64,000 bases of DNA from NCBI GenBank assembly GCA_016125425.1, contig WGLT01000002.1:186001-250000 (forward strand), in the 5' to 3' direction. Both the position numbers and the translations under genes were made by a program. This document shows positions 15,716-24,181 of the stretch, piece after piece; position 1 is the stretch's first letter; every line of letters begins with the position of its first letter. This DNA is from Alphaproteobacteria bacterium (GTDB taxonomy: Bacteria; Pseudomonadota; Alphaproteobacteria; Caulobacterales; Parvularculaceae). The notes beneath the pieces are model-generated. The model searched no databases. It was not told the origin of the DNA and saw only the letters and a program-made list of their open reading frames with translations.

Positions 15716-16162
15716 ATGCGTCAGACGCTGCTGGCGATTTATCCCTGGATCAAGGCGCTGCATGTCATCGCCGTCATCGCCTGGATGGCGGGCATGATGT
15801 ATTTGCCGCGCCTCTTCGTTTACCACTGGCGCGCCGAAAAAGGCGGCGAGGCCGAACGCAACTTCATCCAGATGGAGCGTCGGCTCCTCAAGGGCATCAT
15901 CAATCCGGCGATGATCGCCGTATGGGTGCTTGGCCTCACCATGCTTTACGCCAATCCGGCGCTCCTCCATGACCCGTGGCTGCATGTGAAACTCGCCGCA
16001 GTTTTGAGCATTTCGGCCGTCCACGGGCTCTATGCGGGCGCTCAGAGGCGATTTGCGCGCGGGGAGCGGCCGCGCACCGAAAAATTCTGGCGGATCATGA
16101 ACGAGGTTCCGTTTCTGCTCATGATGATCGCCGTCATCATGGTGATCGTCCGGCCGTTCTAG
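15716..16162 (+). CDS. hemJ: Protoporphyrinogen oxidase HemJ
   Basis: The 148-residue membrane protein has four predicted helices with the HemJ pattern: histidine in the first helix (IKALHVIAVIAWMAGMMYLPRLFVYH), LWLHVKLA-like WLHVKLAAVLSISAVHG, and a final helix after FWRIMNEVPFLLMM. HemJ oxidises protoporphyrinogen IX to protoporphyrin IX in bacteria lacking HemY/HemG. The ATG at 15716 is chosen because GGAG lies six bases before it; a GTG four codons earlier overlaps hemE. The pairing with hemE supports the role. Confidence 0.92.
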   Translation: MRQTLLAIYPWIKALHVIAVIAWMAGMMYLPRLFVYHWRAEKGGEAERNFIQMERRLLKGIINPAMIAVWVLGLTMLYANPALLHDPWLHVKLAAVLSISAVHGLYAGAQRRFARGERPRTEKFWRIMNEVPFLLMMIAVIMVIVRPF

Positions 16163-16318
16163 CCTGATTGACGAACACTGGATCGATCCTATATTCAGAC
16201 CAGCCCGCCTTATTGAGCGCAGCGAAACAACGCGCGCCAAGTCCGTTCAAAACCTGGCCATTCCGCCGACGCGCCATTCGTGCGCCCGGCCGCCCATGCA
16301 GTCCAGACCAGAGGTCCT

Positions 16319-17599
16319 ATGTCCCTGCCTTCCAAGATGTCGCTCGATGAGCTGAAAGCGAAATCGCCGACTGACCTTCTCGCCTTCGCCGAAGACCTCG
16401 AAGTCGAAAACGCCTCAACCATGCGCAAGCAGGATATGCTGTTTGCGATCCTCAAGGAGCTCGCCGATCACGACGTGGAGATCACCGGCGGCGGGGTGAT
16501 GGAGGTCCTTCCCGACGGTTTCGGCTTTCTGCGGTCCCCGGAAGCGAATTACCTGCCGGGCCCCGACGACATTTACGTCTCGCCGTCGCAAATCCGCCGG
16601 TTCGGTCTGAAGACCGGCGACACGGTCGTCGGAGAAATCAGAAGCCCGAAGGACGGCGAGCGCTATTTCGCGCTCCTGAAGGTCGGCACGATCAATTTCG
16701 AGGATCCCGAGAAGGTCCGCCACAAGGTCCATTTCGACAATCTGACGCCCCTCTATCCGGACGAGCGTCTGCGCATGGAAGTGACCACCGAAGAGGGCAA
16801 GAAGAAAGACCTCACGGCGCGCGTCATCGATCTTGTCGCGCCGATCGGCAAGGGCCAGCGCTCGCTGATCGTCGCGCAGCCGCGGACCGGCAAAACGGTC
16901 ATCTTGCAGAACATCGCGCACTCGATTTCGGCGAACCATCCCGAATGCTATTTGATCGTTCTGCTTATCGACGAGCGCCCGGAAGAGGTCACCGACATGC
17001 AGCGTTCGGTGAATGGCGAAGTCATTTCTTCGACATTTGACGAACCGGCCGCGCGGCACGTCGCCGTCGCGGAAATGGTGATCGAAAAGGCCAAACGTCT
17101 CGTCGAGCACGGCCGGGACGTGGTTATTCTCCTCGACTCGATCACGCGATTGGGCCGCGCCTACAACACGGTCGTGCCGTCTTCCGGCAAGGTGTTGACC
17201 GGCGGCGTCGACGCGAACGCGCTGCAGCGCCCGAAGCGGTTTTTCGGCGCCGCGCGGAATATCGAGGAGGGCGGCTCGCTCACCATCATCGCGACGGCGC
17301 TCATCGACACCGGCTCGAAGATGGACGAGGTGATCTTCGAAGAGTTCAAGGGCACCGGCAACTCCGAGATCGTCCTTGACCGGAAGGTCGCCGACAAACG
17401 CACCTTCCCGGCGATCGACATCGCAAAATCCGGCACGCGGAAGGAAGACCTGCTCGTTCCGAAAAACGAGCTGCAAAAGGTCTATGTCCTGCGGCGCATT
17501 CTCTCGCCCATGGGCACGACCGACGCCATCGAGTTCCTGCTCGACAAGCTGCGGCAGACCAAGACGAACGCCGACTTCTTCGACTCGATGAACACCTGA
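16319..17599 (+). CDS. rho: Transcription termination factor Rho
   Basis: The 426-residue product is full length. It has the Rho amino domain ([19 protein letters not shown]), the RNA-binding cold-shock-like domain ([16 protein letters not shown], with [10 protein letters not shown]), the Walker A motif [22 protein letters not shown], and the Q-loop/R-loop region with [11 protein letters not shown]. Rho is the hexameric RNA helicase that ends untranslated transcripts. The start at 16319 follows GAGG. The hemE-hemJ-rho order beside the origin is usual in alphaproteobacteria. Confidence 0.98.
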   Translation: MSLPSKMSLDELKAKSPTDLLAFAEDLEVENASTMRKQDMLFAILKELADHDVEITGGGVMEVLPDGFGFLRSPEANYLPGPDDIYVSPSQIRRFGLKTGDTVVGEIRSPKDGERYFALLKVGTINFEDPEKVRHKVHFDNLTPLYPDERLRMEVTTEEGKKKDLTARVIDLVAPIGKGQRSLIVAQPRTGKTVILQNIAHSISANHPECYLIVLLIDERPEEVTDMQRSVNGEVISSTFDEPAARHVAVAEMVIEKAKRLVEHGRDVVILLDSITRLGRAYNTVVPSSGKVLTGGVDANALQRPKRFFGAARNIEEGGSLTIIATALIDTGSKMDEVIFEEFKGTGNSEIVLDRKVADKRTFPAIDIAKSGTRKEDLLVPKNELQKVYVLRRILSPMGTTDAIEFLLDKLRQTKTNADFFDSMNT

Positions 17600-17693
17600 T
17601 CCGGCGAGAGACCGCGCCGCGTCGCCAGCCCTCAGCGCCTTTCGCGCTGCGCCGGCGCGGCTATGATCGGTCTCGATTTTCGGCGGAGCGCGC

Positions 17694-18665
17694 ATGTTTC
17701 GAAAGCCAGGCGAAAAGCTCTCAGCCCTCGCGATCGCCGCGGCGCTCGCGCTTTGGGCTTGCGGCAAGCCTTCCGCGCCGCCCGTCGACGCGGCGGAGGA
17801 CATCCCCGGCTGGCGCATGGCGCCGCAGGGCGATCTTCCCGGCTTTTTCGCCTGCCTGCGAAAAGAGGGCGTCACGCTTGTTGCGGCCCATCGCGGCGGG
17901 CCGGCGGACGGCTATCCTGAAAACGCGATCGAGACATTCGCGCACACGCTTTCCCTCGCGCCGGCGATCATTGAAACCGATGTCGCCGAAACCGCTGACG
18001 GCGTTCTCTATCTGATGCATGACGATCGCCTCGAGCGCACGACGACGGGAGAAGGCGCGACGGCGCGCCTTGATTGGGACGAGATCAGGGACCTTCATCT
18101 TGAAGATCCCGCGGGCGCCAAAACGCAGTTTACGCCGCCCCGCTTTGACGCCGCGCTCGCCTGGGCGGAGGGCCGCGCCATTCTTGAAATCGATATCAAG
18201 CCTTCGGCGTCCTATGCGCATGTGATCAAGACGATCGTCAATCAGAACGCGGCCGACCGGGTCATCCTGATCGCGCCGTCGCTCGGCGCGGCGCGCAAGC
18301 TGAACAGGCTGGCGCCGGATGCGATGATTTCAATCCCGATCGACTCAATCTCGGAACTCAATCGGGCTGTCGCCGAGGATATTCCGATGGGCCGCATCAT
18401 CGCCTTCTCCCGCGACGCAGACGCCGCCCCGCGCCTTCTCGGCGCGCTCCGCGAACAAGGCGCCATTACCGCCTTCGCGACGCTTGAAGGGGCCGATTCG
18501 ACTGATCGCGAAATGGCTTTTTCCGGCGAAGGCGGACGCTACGCCGTAATCGCCGCGGCCGGCGCCGATATTATCGCGACCGATCGGCCCGTCGCGGCGG
18601 CGGCCGCGCTCGATAAGGCCGGGCGCGGCGCCAAGGCCGGCAAATGCGGGATTTCGAAAGACTAG
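17694..18665 (+). CDS. Glycerophosphodiester phosphodiesterase, lipoprotein
   Basis: A 323-residue GDPD-domain protein with a signal peptide and lipobox LWAC at C23. The catalytic core appears as AAHRGGPADGYPENAIETF (general acid/base histidine and metal ligands), then ETDVAETADGVLYLMHDD with the second histidine, and LEIDIK later. Such enzymes cleave glycerophosphodiesters into glycerol-3-phosphate and an alcohol. The carboxy part is divergent. The anchor suggests periplasmic phospholipid salvage. It starts 94 bases after rho. Confidence 0.85.
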   Translation: MFRKPGEKLSALAIAAALALWACGKPSAPPVDAAEDIPGWRMAPQGDLPGFFACLRKEGVTLVAAHRGGPADGYPENAIETFAHTLSLAPAIIETDVAETADGVLYLMHDDRLERTTTGEGATARLDWDEIRDLHLEDPAGAKTQFTPPRFDAALAWAEGRAILEIDIKPSASYAHVIKTIVNQNAADRVILIAPSLGAARKLNRLAPDAMISIPIDSISELNRAVAEDIPMGRIIAFSRDADAAPRLLGALREQGAITAFATLEGADSTDREMAFSGEGGRYAVIAAAGADIIATDRPVAAAAALDKAGRGAKAGKCGISKD

Positions 18666-18721
18666 CGATTCAGTCCGCCGCGCCGTTCGGCCTTGGCTTC
18701 TTCCGACGCGCAAAGATCGCG

Positions 18722-19345
18722 CTATCCCGCTCTCGCCGTCGCCTTCTTCCAGCCCTCCCGCTCGGTCAGGCGCTTCAGATAGAGTTTCGTCCGGGCGCTG
18801 AGGATCCGGTCCTGCTCGCCGGAAAGCGAAATAAGGTATAGAATATAACCGAGGGAGATATCGGCGAGGGAGAAATCTTCGCCCAATATATAATCGCGCC
18901 CCTCGAGCGACGTTTCGATGAAATCGCAACAATTCTTGCATTCGGCGATCGCCCATTGCTTCATCGGCTCAAGGCGCTGCTCTTCGGGCAGAATCCGCGT
19001 CTGCCCGATCAGCATGCCGGCATAGCCGCCCATGCCGGCCTCGCCGAAGTGCAGCCATTGCAGAAACTGTCCGTAATCGGGGTCCGCAGGGCGGCGTGCG
19101 AGTTTTCCTTCGCCGTATTTTTCAGCGAGATAGTGCGTGACGGCGACCGACTCGATCAGTCGCTCCTCGCCGTCAAAGAAGACCGGCACTTTTCCCACCG
19201 GATTGATTTTCCGCCATTCAGGGGTCTTGAAATAGGCGCGGTCCATTTTCTGATGGACGAGCTCATAGGGCAGGCCAAGCTCTTCCAGCGTCCAGACGAC
19301 GCGGATCGAGCGGGTGAACGGCGTATGATAGATCTTGAGCGACAT
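18722..19345 (-). CDS. Glutathione S-transferase family protein
   Basis: A 207-residue protein with a thioredoxin-like amino domain (KIYHTPFTRSIRVVWTLEELGLPYE) and the glutathione-site segment INPVGKVPVFFDGEERLIESVAVTHYLAEKY, which includes the conserved proline and the ES pair. An all-helical carboxy domain contains FSLADISLG. The substrate is unknown. The start at 19343-19345 follows a strong GGGAGG and is preferred over upstream extensions. It lies just downstream of the TonB receptor on the same strand, but a terminator separates them. Confidence 0.88.
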   Translation of the reverse strand: MSLKIYHTPFTRSIRVVWTLEELGLPYELVHQKMDRAYFKTPEWRKINPVGKVPVFFDGEERLIESVAVTHYLAEKYGEGKLARRPADPDYGQFLQWLHFGEAGMGGYAGMLIGQTRILPEEQRLEPMKQWAIAECKNCCDFIETSLEGRDYILGEDFSLADISLGYILYLISLSGEQDRILSARTKLYLKRLTEREGWKKATARAG

Positions 19346-19436
19346 TGAGAGCCTCCCAAAAACGACTTCACGGCGAACGCTGGCGCCGTTGACGGGCGAG
19401 GGCAACCGCCTCGCGCATGCTTCGGGCTTTGCGGCA

Positions 19437-19465
19437 TAAAAAAGCGGCGGCCCGCAGGCCGCCGC
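19437..19465 (-). terminator. Rho-independent terminator after the TonB receptor
   Basis: On the reverse strand, GCGGCGGCC and GGCCGCCGC (19444-19452 and 19457-19465) form a nine-pair stem with a four-base loop followed by six T. It begins about 27 bases after the receptor stop codon. Confidence 0.85.
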
Positions 19466-19491
19466 AATCACGCCAAATGGTTTGGCGAGCC

Positions 19492-21861
19492 TTAGAAATG
19501 CACGCGCGCCGTCACGCCGAAAGTGCGCGGCTGGTTCACGTGATAGGCAAGCCGCGCCCGTCCGCCGCGTTCGCGGTCGAAGGACAAAAGCGCCTCTTCA
19601 TTGCCGACATTGTTGACATAAACGAGGAAGTCCCAAGCGCCCTTGGTGTAGCCGGCGTTGAGATTGACGATCGTGTATGCCGGAAGGTCGAGATTGACGA
19701 CCGTCGCATCGGTTCCGGGGGCGCCGAGGAAAGGCAGGCCGGAGACGAAGCTGCGCATGCTGTTCACCTGGTCACTCGGCTGCGTGAACCGATCGCCGAT
19801 ATGCTGGACGGACGCGGCGATAAAGCCGTTTCCGGTTCCGATCGGGAAATTATACTGCGCCGAGGCTGCGAGCTGGAGTTTCGGCACGGAAGCGAGCCGA
19901 TTGCCCTTTTCAAGGCCGGCGACGACGTTACCCATGCCGTCGACAACCGTGGAGTCGAACTCGGCGTTGAGGATCGTTCCGGAGAAAGAGAATTCAAGGC
20001 CCGTGATAGGCTGGCTCTGAAGCTCCCACTCAAAGCCGGCGGTGTGCGCTTTCGGCACGTTGAACGAGATCCGCGAAGAGCAAGAGCCCGCGTCCAGCGT
20101 CACCTGCAGGTTTGAAATGTCCGTATAGAAACCGGCCGCGTTCAGCGAGAACGCGCCCTTGCGGACCTTCATGCCGCCTTCATAGTTCCACAGCGTCTCG
20201 TCGTTGTAGTCCTGGAAGCTGCCGAAAATGGCCGCGTCCTGCGGCGAGCACAGGGTGAGGTTCAGCGGGTCGTTGACGCCGCCGAGGCGGAAACCTTTTG
20301 ATGCCTGCGCATTGAAGGTGATCGCATCAGTGGCGTCATAGCTGAGGATGAAGCGCGGCGAAAAGCCGTTCGAACTCGTCGAATCCGTCCGGTTGTCGCC
20401 ATTCGAGAAAAGGCCGCCTGAAACAAATCGCCGCGTTTCATGGAAGTCGTAATAACGCGCGCCTGCCGTGACATGAAACTTGTCGGTCAGATCGTAGGTG
20501 CCCTCGCCGAACACCGCAAATTGTTCGTTGTGATAGGGAAGGTCGGAATTATAGGGCGAATCCGGCCCATAGCCGTTGGCCGTCGCCGCGGCCGTGCCCG
20601 CGCCGAGCACAAGATCGGTGAAGTAATCATAGCCCGGCGTCGGCAGGCGCTGAGCGTAATCGCGCTGGGCGTCCGCATAGAAAAGACCGACCACCCACTG
20701 CAGCGGGCTTTCATAATTGGACGAGAACCGCGCCTCCTGCGTCAGCTGCGTCAGATCCGTCGTATCGCGCAGATTGGAGGGGATGGAGACAGCCACGTCC
20801 GGATAGCCGAGATCGACCGAAACCGACCCGGTGAGGGCGCTCGCGTCGCGGCTCACCAAAATCTGGCGATCCGTGTAGCTGGTGACGGAGGTGAAATTGA
20901 CGCCGCCGAGTTTCAGCTCGATCGTCAGGTCGCCAAGGTAGAAATTGTCCTTGAATTCTTCGCGCAGCAACAGATGCTGATCGAAATTGCTGAAATCGAC
21001 CGGCGGCCGCGTGGTCGTGAAGGGATTGGCGAACAGATTATACAGTTCGTGGCGGTTAAAGCCGTGAACGTCGACGCGCTGATAGACAAAGCGCGGCGTG
21101 ATCGTAACCATGTCCGCGGGCTCCCAGCGCAGCGCCGCGCGCACGCCCGACCGCTCCCCGCTATTGATGTTCTTCTTGATCCGGCCGTCTTCGTACTGAG
21201 CGTCGAGGAAGCCGCCATATTCCGTATCGTAAGCGACGACGCGCAACGCCATTTTGTCGCCCATCGGAATGTTGAGCATGCCCTTGGCGTGGCCGCCGAC
21301 TCCGCCGCCGTCGATGACGTTGACATTTCCTTCGAGCGCGCCCTCGAAGGCGCCGAGTTTCGGCTGGTTCGTGATGAAGCGGATCGTGCCGCCGACCGAA
21401 CCCGAACCGAACAGCGTCCCCTGCGGGCCGCGCAGCGTTTCAACGCGGGCCAGGTCAAAGAGATCAAGGTCCGGCGTGAAAAGCGAGAGCGAGATTACGG
21501 ATTCATCGAGATAGATGCCGACCTGCTCCTTGACGCCCGGTTGGTCGCGAACGATCTGGCCGGCCGAGACGCCCCGAATGCCGACCTGGCTCTGGCCCGG
21601 CCCGAGATTTTGAATGGCGAGGCCCGCAACGTTCCGCGACAAGTCTTCGAGATTTTGCGATCCTGTTCTCTGGATGTCGGCCTGCGTCTGCGCGTTCACC
21701 GAAAACGGCACGTCCTGCAGCGTCTGCTCCCGCTTCGTCGCCGTGACGACGATGGCGTCCTGATTCGTCGCCTGATCCTGCGCGGCGGCTCCCGTTGCGC
21801 CGACGGCCGCCGCCATCGCCGCAGCGAGAATGACCGGCCTGTCACGACCCGAAAATTTCAT
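19492..21861 (-). CDS. TonB-dependent outer-membrane receptor
   Basis: The 789-residue protein has a signal peptide, a TonB-box-like segment (IVVTATKREQTLQDVPFSV), and a plug domain with VGIRGVSAGQ and VETLRGPQGTLFGSGSVGGTIRF. A long beta-barrel follows, ending in the terminal phenylalanine VTARVHF required by the barrel assembly machinery. It lacks an amino-terminal STN signalling domain, so it probably does not drive a FecR-type sensor. Substrate is unknown; this group in caulobacter-like bacteria takes up carbohydrates, siderophores and other ligands. A dyad operator lies upstream. Confidence 0.94.
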   Translation of the reverse strand: MKFSGRDRPVILAAAMAAAVGATGAAAQDQATNQDAIVVTATKREQTLQDVPFSVNAQTQADIQRTGSQNLEDLSRNVAGLAIQNLGPGQSQVGIRGVSAGQIVRDQPGVKEQVGIYLDESVISLSLFTPDLDLFDLARVETLRGPQGTLFGSGSVGGTIRFITNQPKLGAFEGALEGNVNVIDGGGVGGHAKGMLNIPMGDKMALRVVAYDTEYGGFLDAQYEDGRIKKNINSGERSGVRAALRWEPADMVTITPRFVYQRVDVHGFNRHELYNLFANPFTTTRPPVDFSNFDQHLLLREEFKDNFYLGDLTIELKLGGVNFTSVTSYTDRQILVSRDASALTGSVSVDLGYPDVAVSIPSNLRDTTDLTQLTQEARFSSNYESPLQWVVGLFYADAQRDYAQRLPTPGYDYFTDLVLGAGTAAATANGYGPDSPYNSDLPYHNEQFAVFGEGTYDLTDKFHVTAGARYYDFHETRRFVSGGLFSNGDNRTDSTSSNGFSPRFILSYDATDAITFNAQASKGFRLGGVNDPLNLTLCSPQDAAIFGSFQDYNDETLWNYEGGMKVRKGAFSLNAAGFYTDISNLQVTLDAGSCSSRISFNVPKAHTAGFEWELQSQPITGLEFSFSGTILNAEFDSTVVDGMGNVVAGLEKGNRLASVPKLQLAASAQYNFPIGTGNGFIAASVQHIGDRFTQPSDQVNSMRSFVSGLPFLGAPGTDATVVNLDLPAYTIVNLNAGYTKGAWDFLVYVNNVGNEEALLSFDRERGGRARLAYHVNQPRTFGVTARVHF

Positions 21862-22175
21862 CGCACCCTCCTGATTGAATTTTTTGTTCCCTCAATCTCG
21901 CGGCGATGCGGCGGCTGTCGCCGTCCCGTCGGGCGACCGCAAACCAACGCAACAATGTTGCGGCGCACAATTCAACGCGCGCGAATCTGTCACCCAATTA
22001 ACATAAGCTGAGCGCGCGTCCTAAAAATTCCGGCGGGCTAATGGCGTCTTGTCGCCCGGGCGTTGCGCCGGAGTCACGCTTGACATTATCCGTCCAAATT
22101 GCCCTCGCCTGAAAAAGGCGCGATTAAAGGCGGCGCGATAGAAGGACGGCTGGGGCCGCAGCAAAAGGGAACCTC
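21862..22175. other. Divergent intergenic region between the TonB receptor and the SYLF gene
   Basis: This 314-base gap has no gene. It holds the dyad at 21948-21962, a TTGACA at 22080-22085 upstream of the SYLF gene without a clear -10, and the AT-rich stretch TTGAATTTTTTG close to the receptor start. I see no cobalamin or other riboswitch core. Confidence 0.5.
21948..21962. promoter_or_regulatory. Perfect dyad CGCAACA-A-TGTTGCG; probable operator of the TonB receptor
   Basis: A 7-1-7 palindrome lies about 87 bases upstream of the receptor start codon. Short perfect dyads of this size at this distance are typical of LacI- or TetR-type repressor sites controlling nutrient receptors. No regulator gene is adjacent. 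Confidence 0.5.
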
Positions 22176-22721
22176 ATGAGGAAATTCGCCAATCTGTTGA
22201 TCGCCTTCATGTTTGTTTTCGCCCTCGGCGCCGGCCAGGCCGAGGCCGCCTCCAAGGCGAAGATCGACCGCCGCGTCGCGGAGTCGATCGTCAAGTTCAA
22301 GGAGCATGTGCATGGCGGCTCCGCCCTGCTGGCGCGCTCGGCGGGCTATCTCGTCTTTCCTTCCGTCAAAAAGGCCGGCATCGGCATCGGGGGCGAATAT
22401 GGCGAGGGGGCGCTGATCGTCGGCGGCCGCACGGCGGGATATTATTCCACCGCCGCCGCCTCCATCGGCTTCCAGCTCGGCGCGCAGGCGCGCACCGAAT
22501 TCATCGTCTTTCTCGAAAAGGGCGCGCTCGACAAATTCCGCGCAAGCGACGGCTGGGAGGTCGGGGTCGACGCGTCGGTCGCGGTCGTCGTCGTCGGCGC
22601 CGGCGGCGAGATTGACGCAACGAGCCTCAACAAGCCGATCGTCGCCTTCATCTTCAACAACAAGGGTCTGATGTACAATCTGTCCCTCGAGGGCTCGAAA
22701 ATCAGCCGCATTCATCGCTAG
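22176..22721 (+). CDS. SYLF-domain (Ysc84-like) lipid-binding protein, secreted
   Basis: The 181-residue protein has a signal peptide ending around GAGQAEA. It then has the SYLF/Ysc84 fold: GYLVFPSVKKAGIGIGGEYGEGALIVGGR near residue 56, GFQLGAQARTEFIVF, and the end motif NKPIVAFIFNNKGLMYNLSLEG. SYLF domains bind phosphoinositides in eukaryotes; bacterial copies are exported and of unclear function. The ribosome site GGGA is seven bases from the ATG. It is convergent with the beta-helix gene, with a shared terminator between. Confidence 0.88.
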   Translation: MRKFANLLIAFMFVFALGAGQAEAASKAKIDRRVAESIVKFKEHVHGGSALLARSAGYLVFPSVKKAGIGIGGEYGEGALIVGGRTAGYYSTAAASIGFQLGAQARTEFIVFLEKGALDKFRASDGWEVGVDASVAVVVVGAGGEIDATSLNKPIVAFIFNNKGLMYNLSLEGSKISRIHR

Positions 22722-22738
22722 CGGCTCCCGCTCATCCA

Positions 22739-22766
22739 AAAACGCCCCCGAAATCGGGGGCGTTTT
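22739..22766. terminator. Bidirectional terminator between the SYLF and beta-helix genes
   Basis: AAAACGCCCCCG, loop AAAT, CGGGGGCGTTTT: a perfect 12-pair stem whose A and T ends serve both strands. It lies between the two convergent stop codons. Confidence 0.9.
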
Positions 22767-22787
22767 CGCTGACGGCGCCGCGCGCCT

Positions 22788-24167
22788 TTAGAGCGGATCG
22801 CCGCAAGGCCGCAGCTCGCTCGCCGCGGCCTTCTCGAGATGATATTTGCGGCGATATTTTTTTCTCAGCTGCTTGTCGCCCAGATTGCCTTCGGCGTAGT
22901 TCGTCGGCCCGTAATTGAGGGCCGGCTGGAAGTCCTCATAGGCCGTCACCTTGCGGTCGACATTGTTGAGGATCTTGTCCTGCGCCGAGAAGAACTGGAT
23001 CGTGCAGCCCTTGTTGCCGGCGATGAAGTTCGCGCTCACCGCGCCGTAAAAGCCGCTCGAAGCCTTGATCGCGTCGGACGCGTTATCAATGATGCGGTTC
23101 GACGTAATCGTCGCCAGGCGGACATTCTGACTGAGCAGAATGCCGGCTCCGTTCGCGGAGATTTCGTTTCCGACGAGCTTGAGCCCGTCATAAACATCCG
23201 CGCGAAGACCCGCTTTCGGATTGTAGCGGATGGTGTTGCGGTTGAGCAGAAGGTCGGCCGCGACCCCCTTGATGTCGACGCCGACGAGATTGCCGAGGAT
23301 AACATTGTTCGTCAGCGTGCCGCGCATCATGGCTTCATCATCGCTTGCGAAGACAATGCCTGTCTGTGCGCCGATGATGACATTGCCCTCGATCTTGACG
23401 TCGCCGGCGGCGACCTTGATCGCCGCGAACGGCCCGTTGAGCGGCCCGCCCTGATCGGCGCGGATATGCATTTCCTTGGCGATCGTCGCATCGGCGCCGC
23501 CGCCCACTTGCGCCCAAAGCGAAAGATCGGCGCCGGCATGGCGCGCCGCGTCGTTGGGATAGGGCCGGGCGCCATCCTTCACGCTCGAGGAGTTTTGAAG
23601 CAGGGCGTCGTCGATCGCCGGCATGTCCGCGATGCGGCCGTAAGCGGCGCGGATCGGAATGTTCGCGTCCGCCGGCACTACATAGCTGTCGCGCAGCGAA
23701 AACGCGCCGCCGGCGACGTCGATGCACGAGCCCGCACCGCGCACGCTGGCGAATTTGAAAATGACGTCGCTCACCGAAACGGGCGCCATCGGCGTGTCCG
23801 GATGCACCGTCGCGCAATTCTCTCCCGGCGCCGGCGTGAACACGACATTGCGGCCGTAGGCGTCGGGCACGCCGCGGATCGCGACGGCCTTGCGGATATC
23901 GAGATTCTCCGCGTAAACGCCGCCCTGCACGATGATCGTGCCGCCCGGCTTCACCATCCTCAGCGCCGCGGCGACCGTGCGCACTTTCGAATCCGGCGAC
24001 TGGCTTACGACGACTTCCGACTTGTAGCCGACGGGCGCGCGTCCCGCCGCCGGCCCTTCGCCGGGCTCGCGAATGGGAAAGCCGCCAAGGGACGGCGCAG
24101 CGGCGACGCCGATATTGACGGCGCACAATGCGCCGGCTGCGGCGAATGACATCAATACGCGTTTCAT
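22788..24167 (-). CDS. Exported right-handed beta-helix protein
   Basis: The 459-residue protein has a signal peptide and then repeated parallel beta-helix rungs such as VKIEGNVIIGAQTGIVF, GTLTNNVILGNLVGVDI, LLLNRNTIRYNPKAGLR and ATITSNRIIDNASDAIK, spaced about 22-25 residues. This is the NosD/AlgG/pectate-lyase fold. The amino part contains VRTVAAALRMVKPGGTIIVQ, the usual start of such domains. The carboxy end is basic. It lies 15 bases downstream of a Sel1-repeat lipoprotein, so they are probably one operon. The role may be polysaccharide binding or modification; no catalytic signature can be assigned by eye. Confidence 0.8.
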   Translation of the reverse strand: MKRVLMSFAAAGALCAVNIGVAAAPSLGGFPIREPGEGPAAGRAPVGYKSEVVVSQSPDSKVRTVAAALRMVKPGGTIIVQGGVYAENLDIRKAVAIRGVPDAYGRNVVFTPAPGENCATVHPDTPMAPVSVSDVIFKFASVRGAGSCIDVAGGAFSLRDSYVVPADANIPIRAAYGRIADMPAIDDALLQNSSSVKDGARPYPNDAARHAGADLSLWAQVGGGADATIAKEMHIRADQGGPLNGPFAAIKVAAGDVKIEGNVIIGAQTGIVFASDDEAMMRGTLTNNVILGNLVGVDIKGVAADLLLNRNTIRYNPKAGLRADVYDGLKLVGNEISANGAGILLSQNVRLATITSNRIIDNASDAIKASSGFYGAVSANFIAGNKGCTIQFFSAQDKILNNVDRKVTAYEDFQPALNYGPTNYAEGNLGDKQLRKKYRRKYHLEKAAASELRPCGDPL

Positions 24168-24181
24168 CGATCCGCCTCCCG

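Noticed and set aside
16415-17875. Reverse frame of 486 codons antisense to rho
   Set aside because: Rho is unmistakable on the forward strand. The antisense frame is a codon-bias shadow.
20440-22011. Forward frame of 523 codons antisense to the TonB receptor
   Set aside because: The receptor on the other strand has signal peptide, plug, barrel and terminal phenylalanine. The antisense frame has no recognisable feature and no ribosome site.
21862-22175. Riboswitch controlling the TonB receptor
   Set aside because: No cobalamin-box or other known core could be read, and the only strong element is a short DNA dyad.
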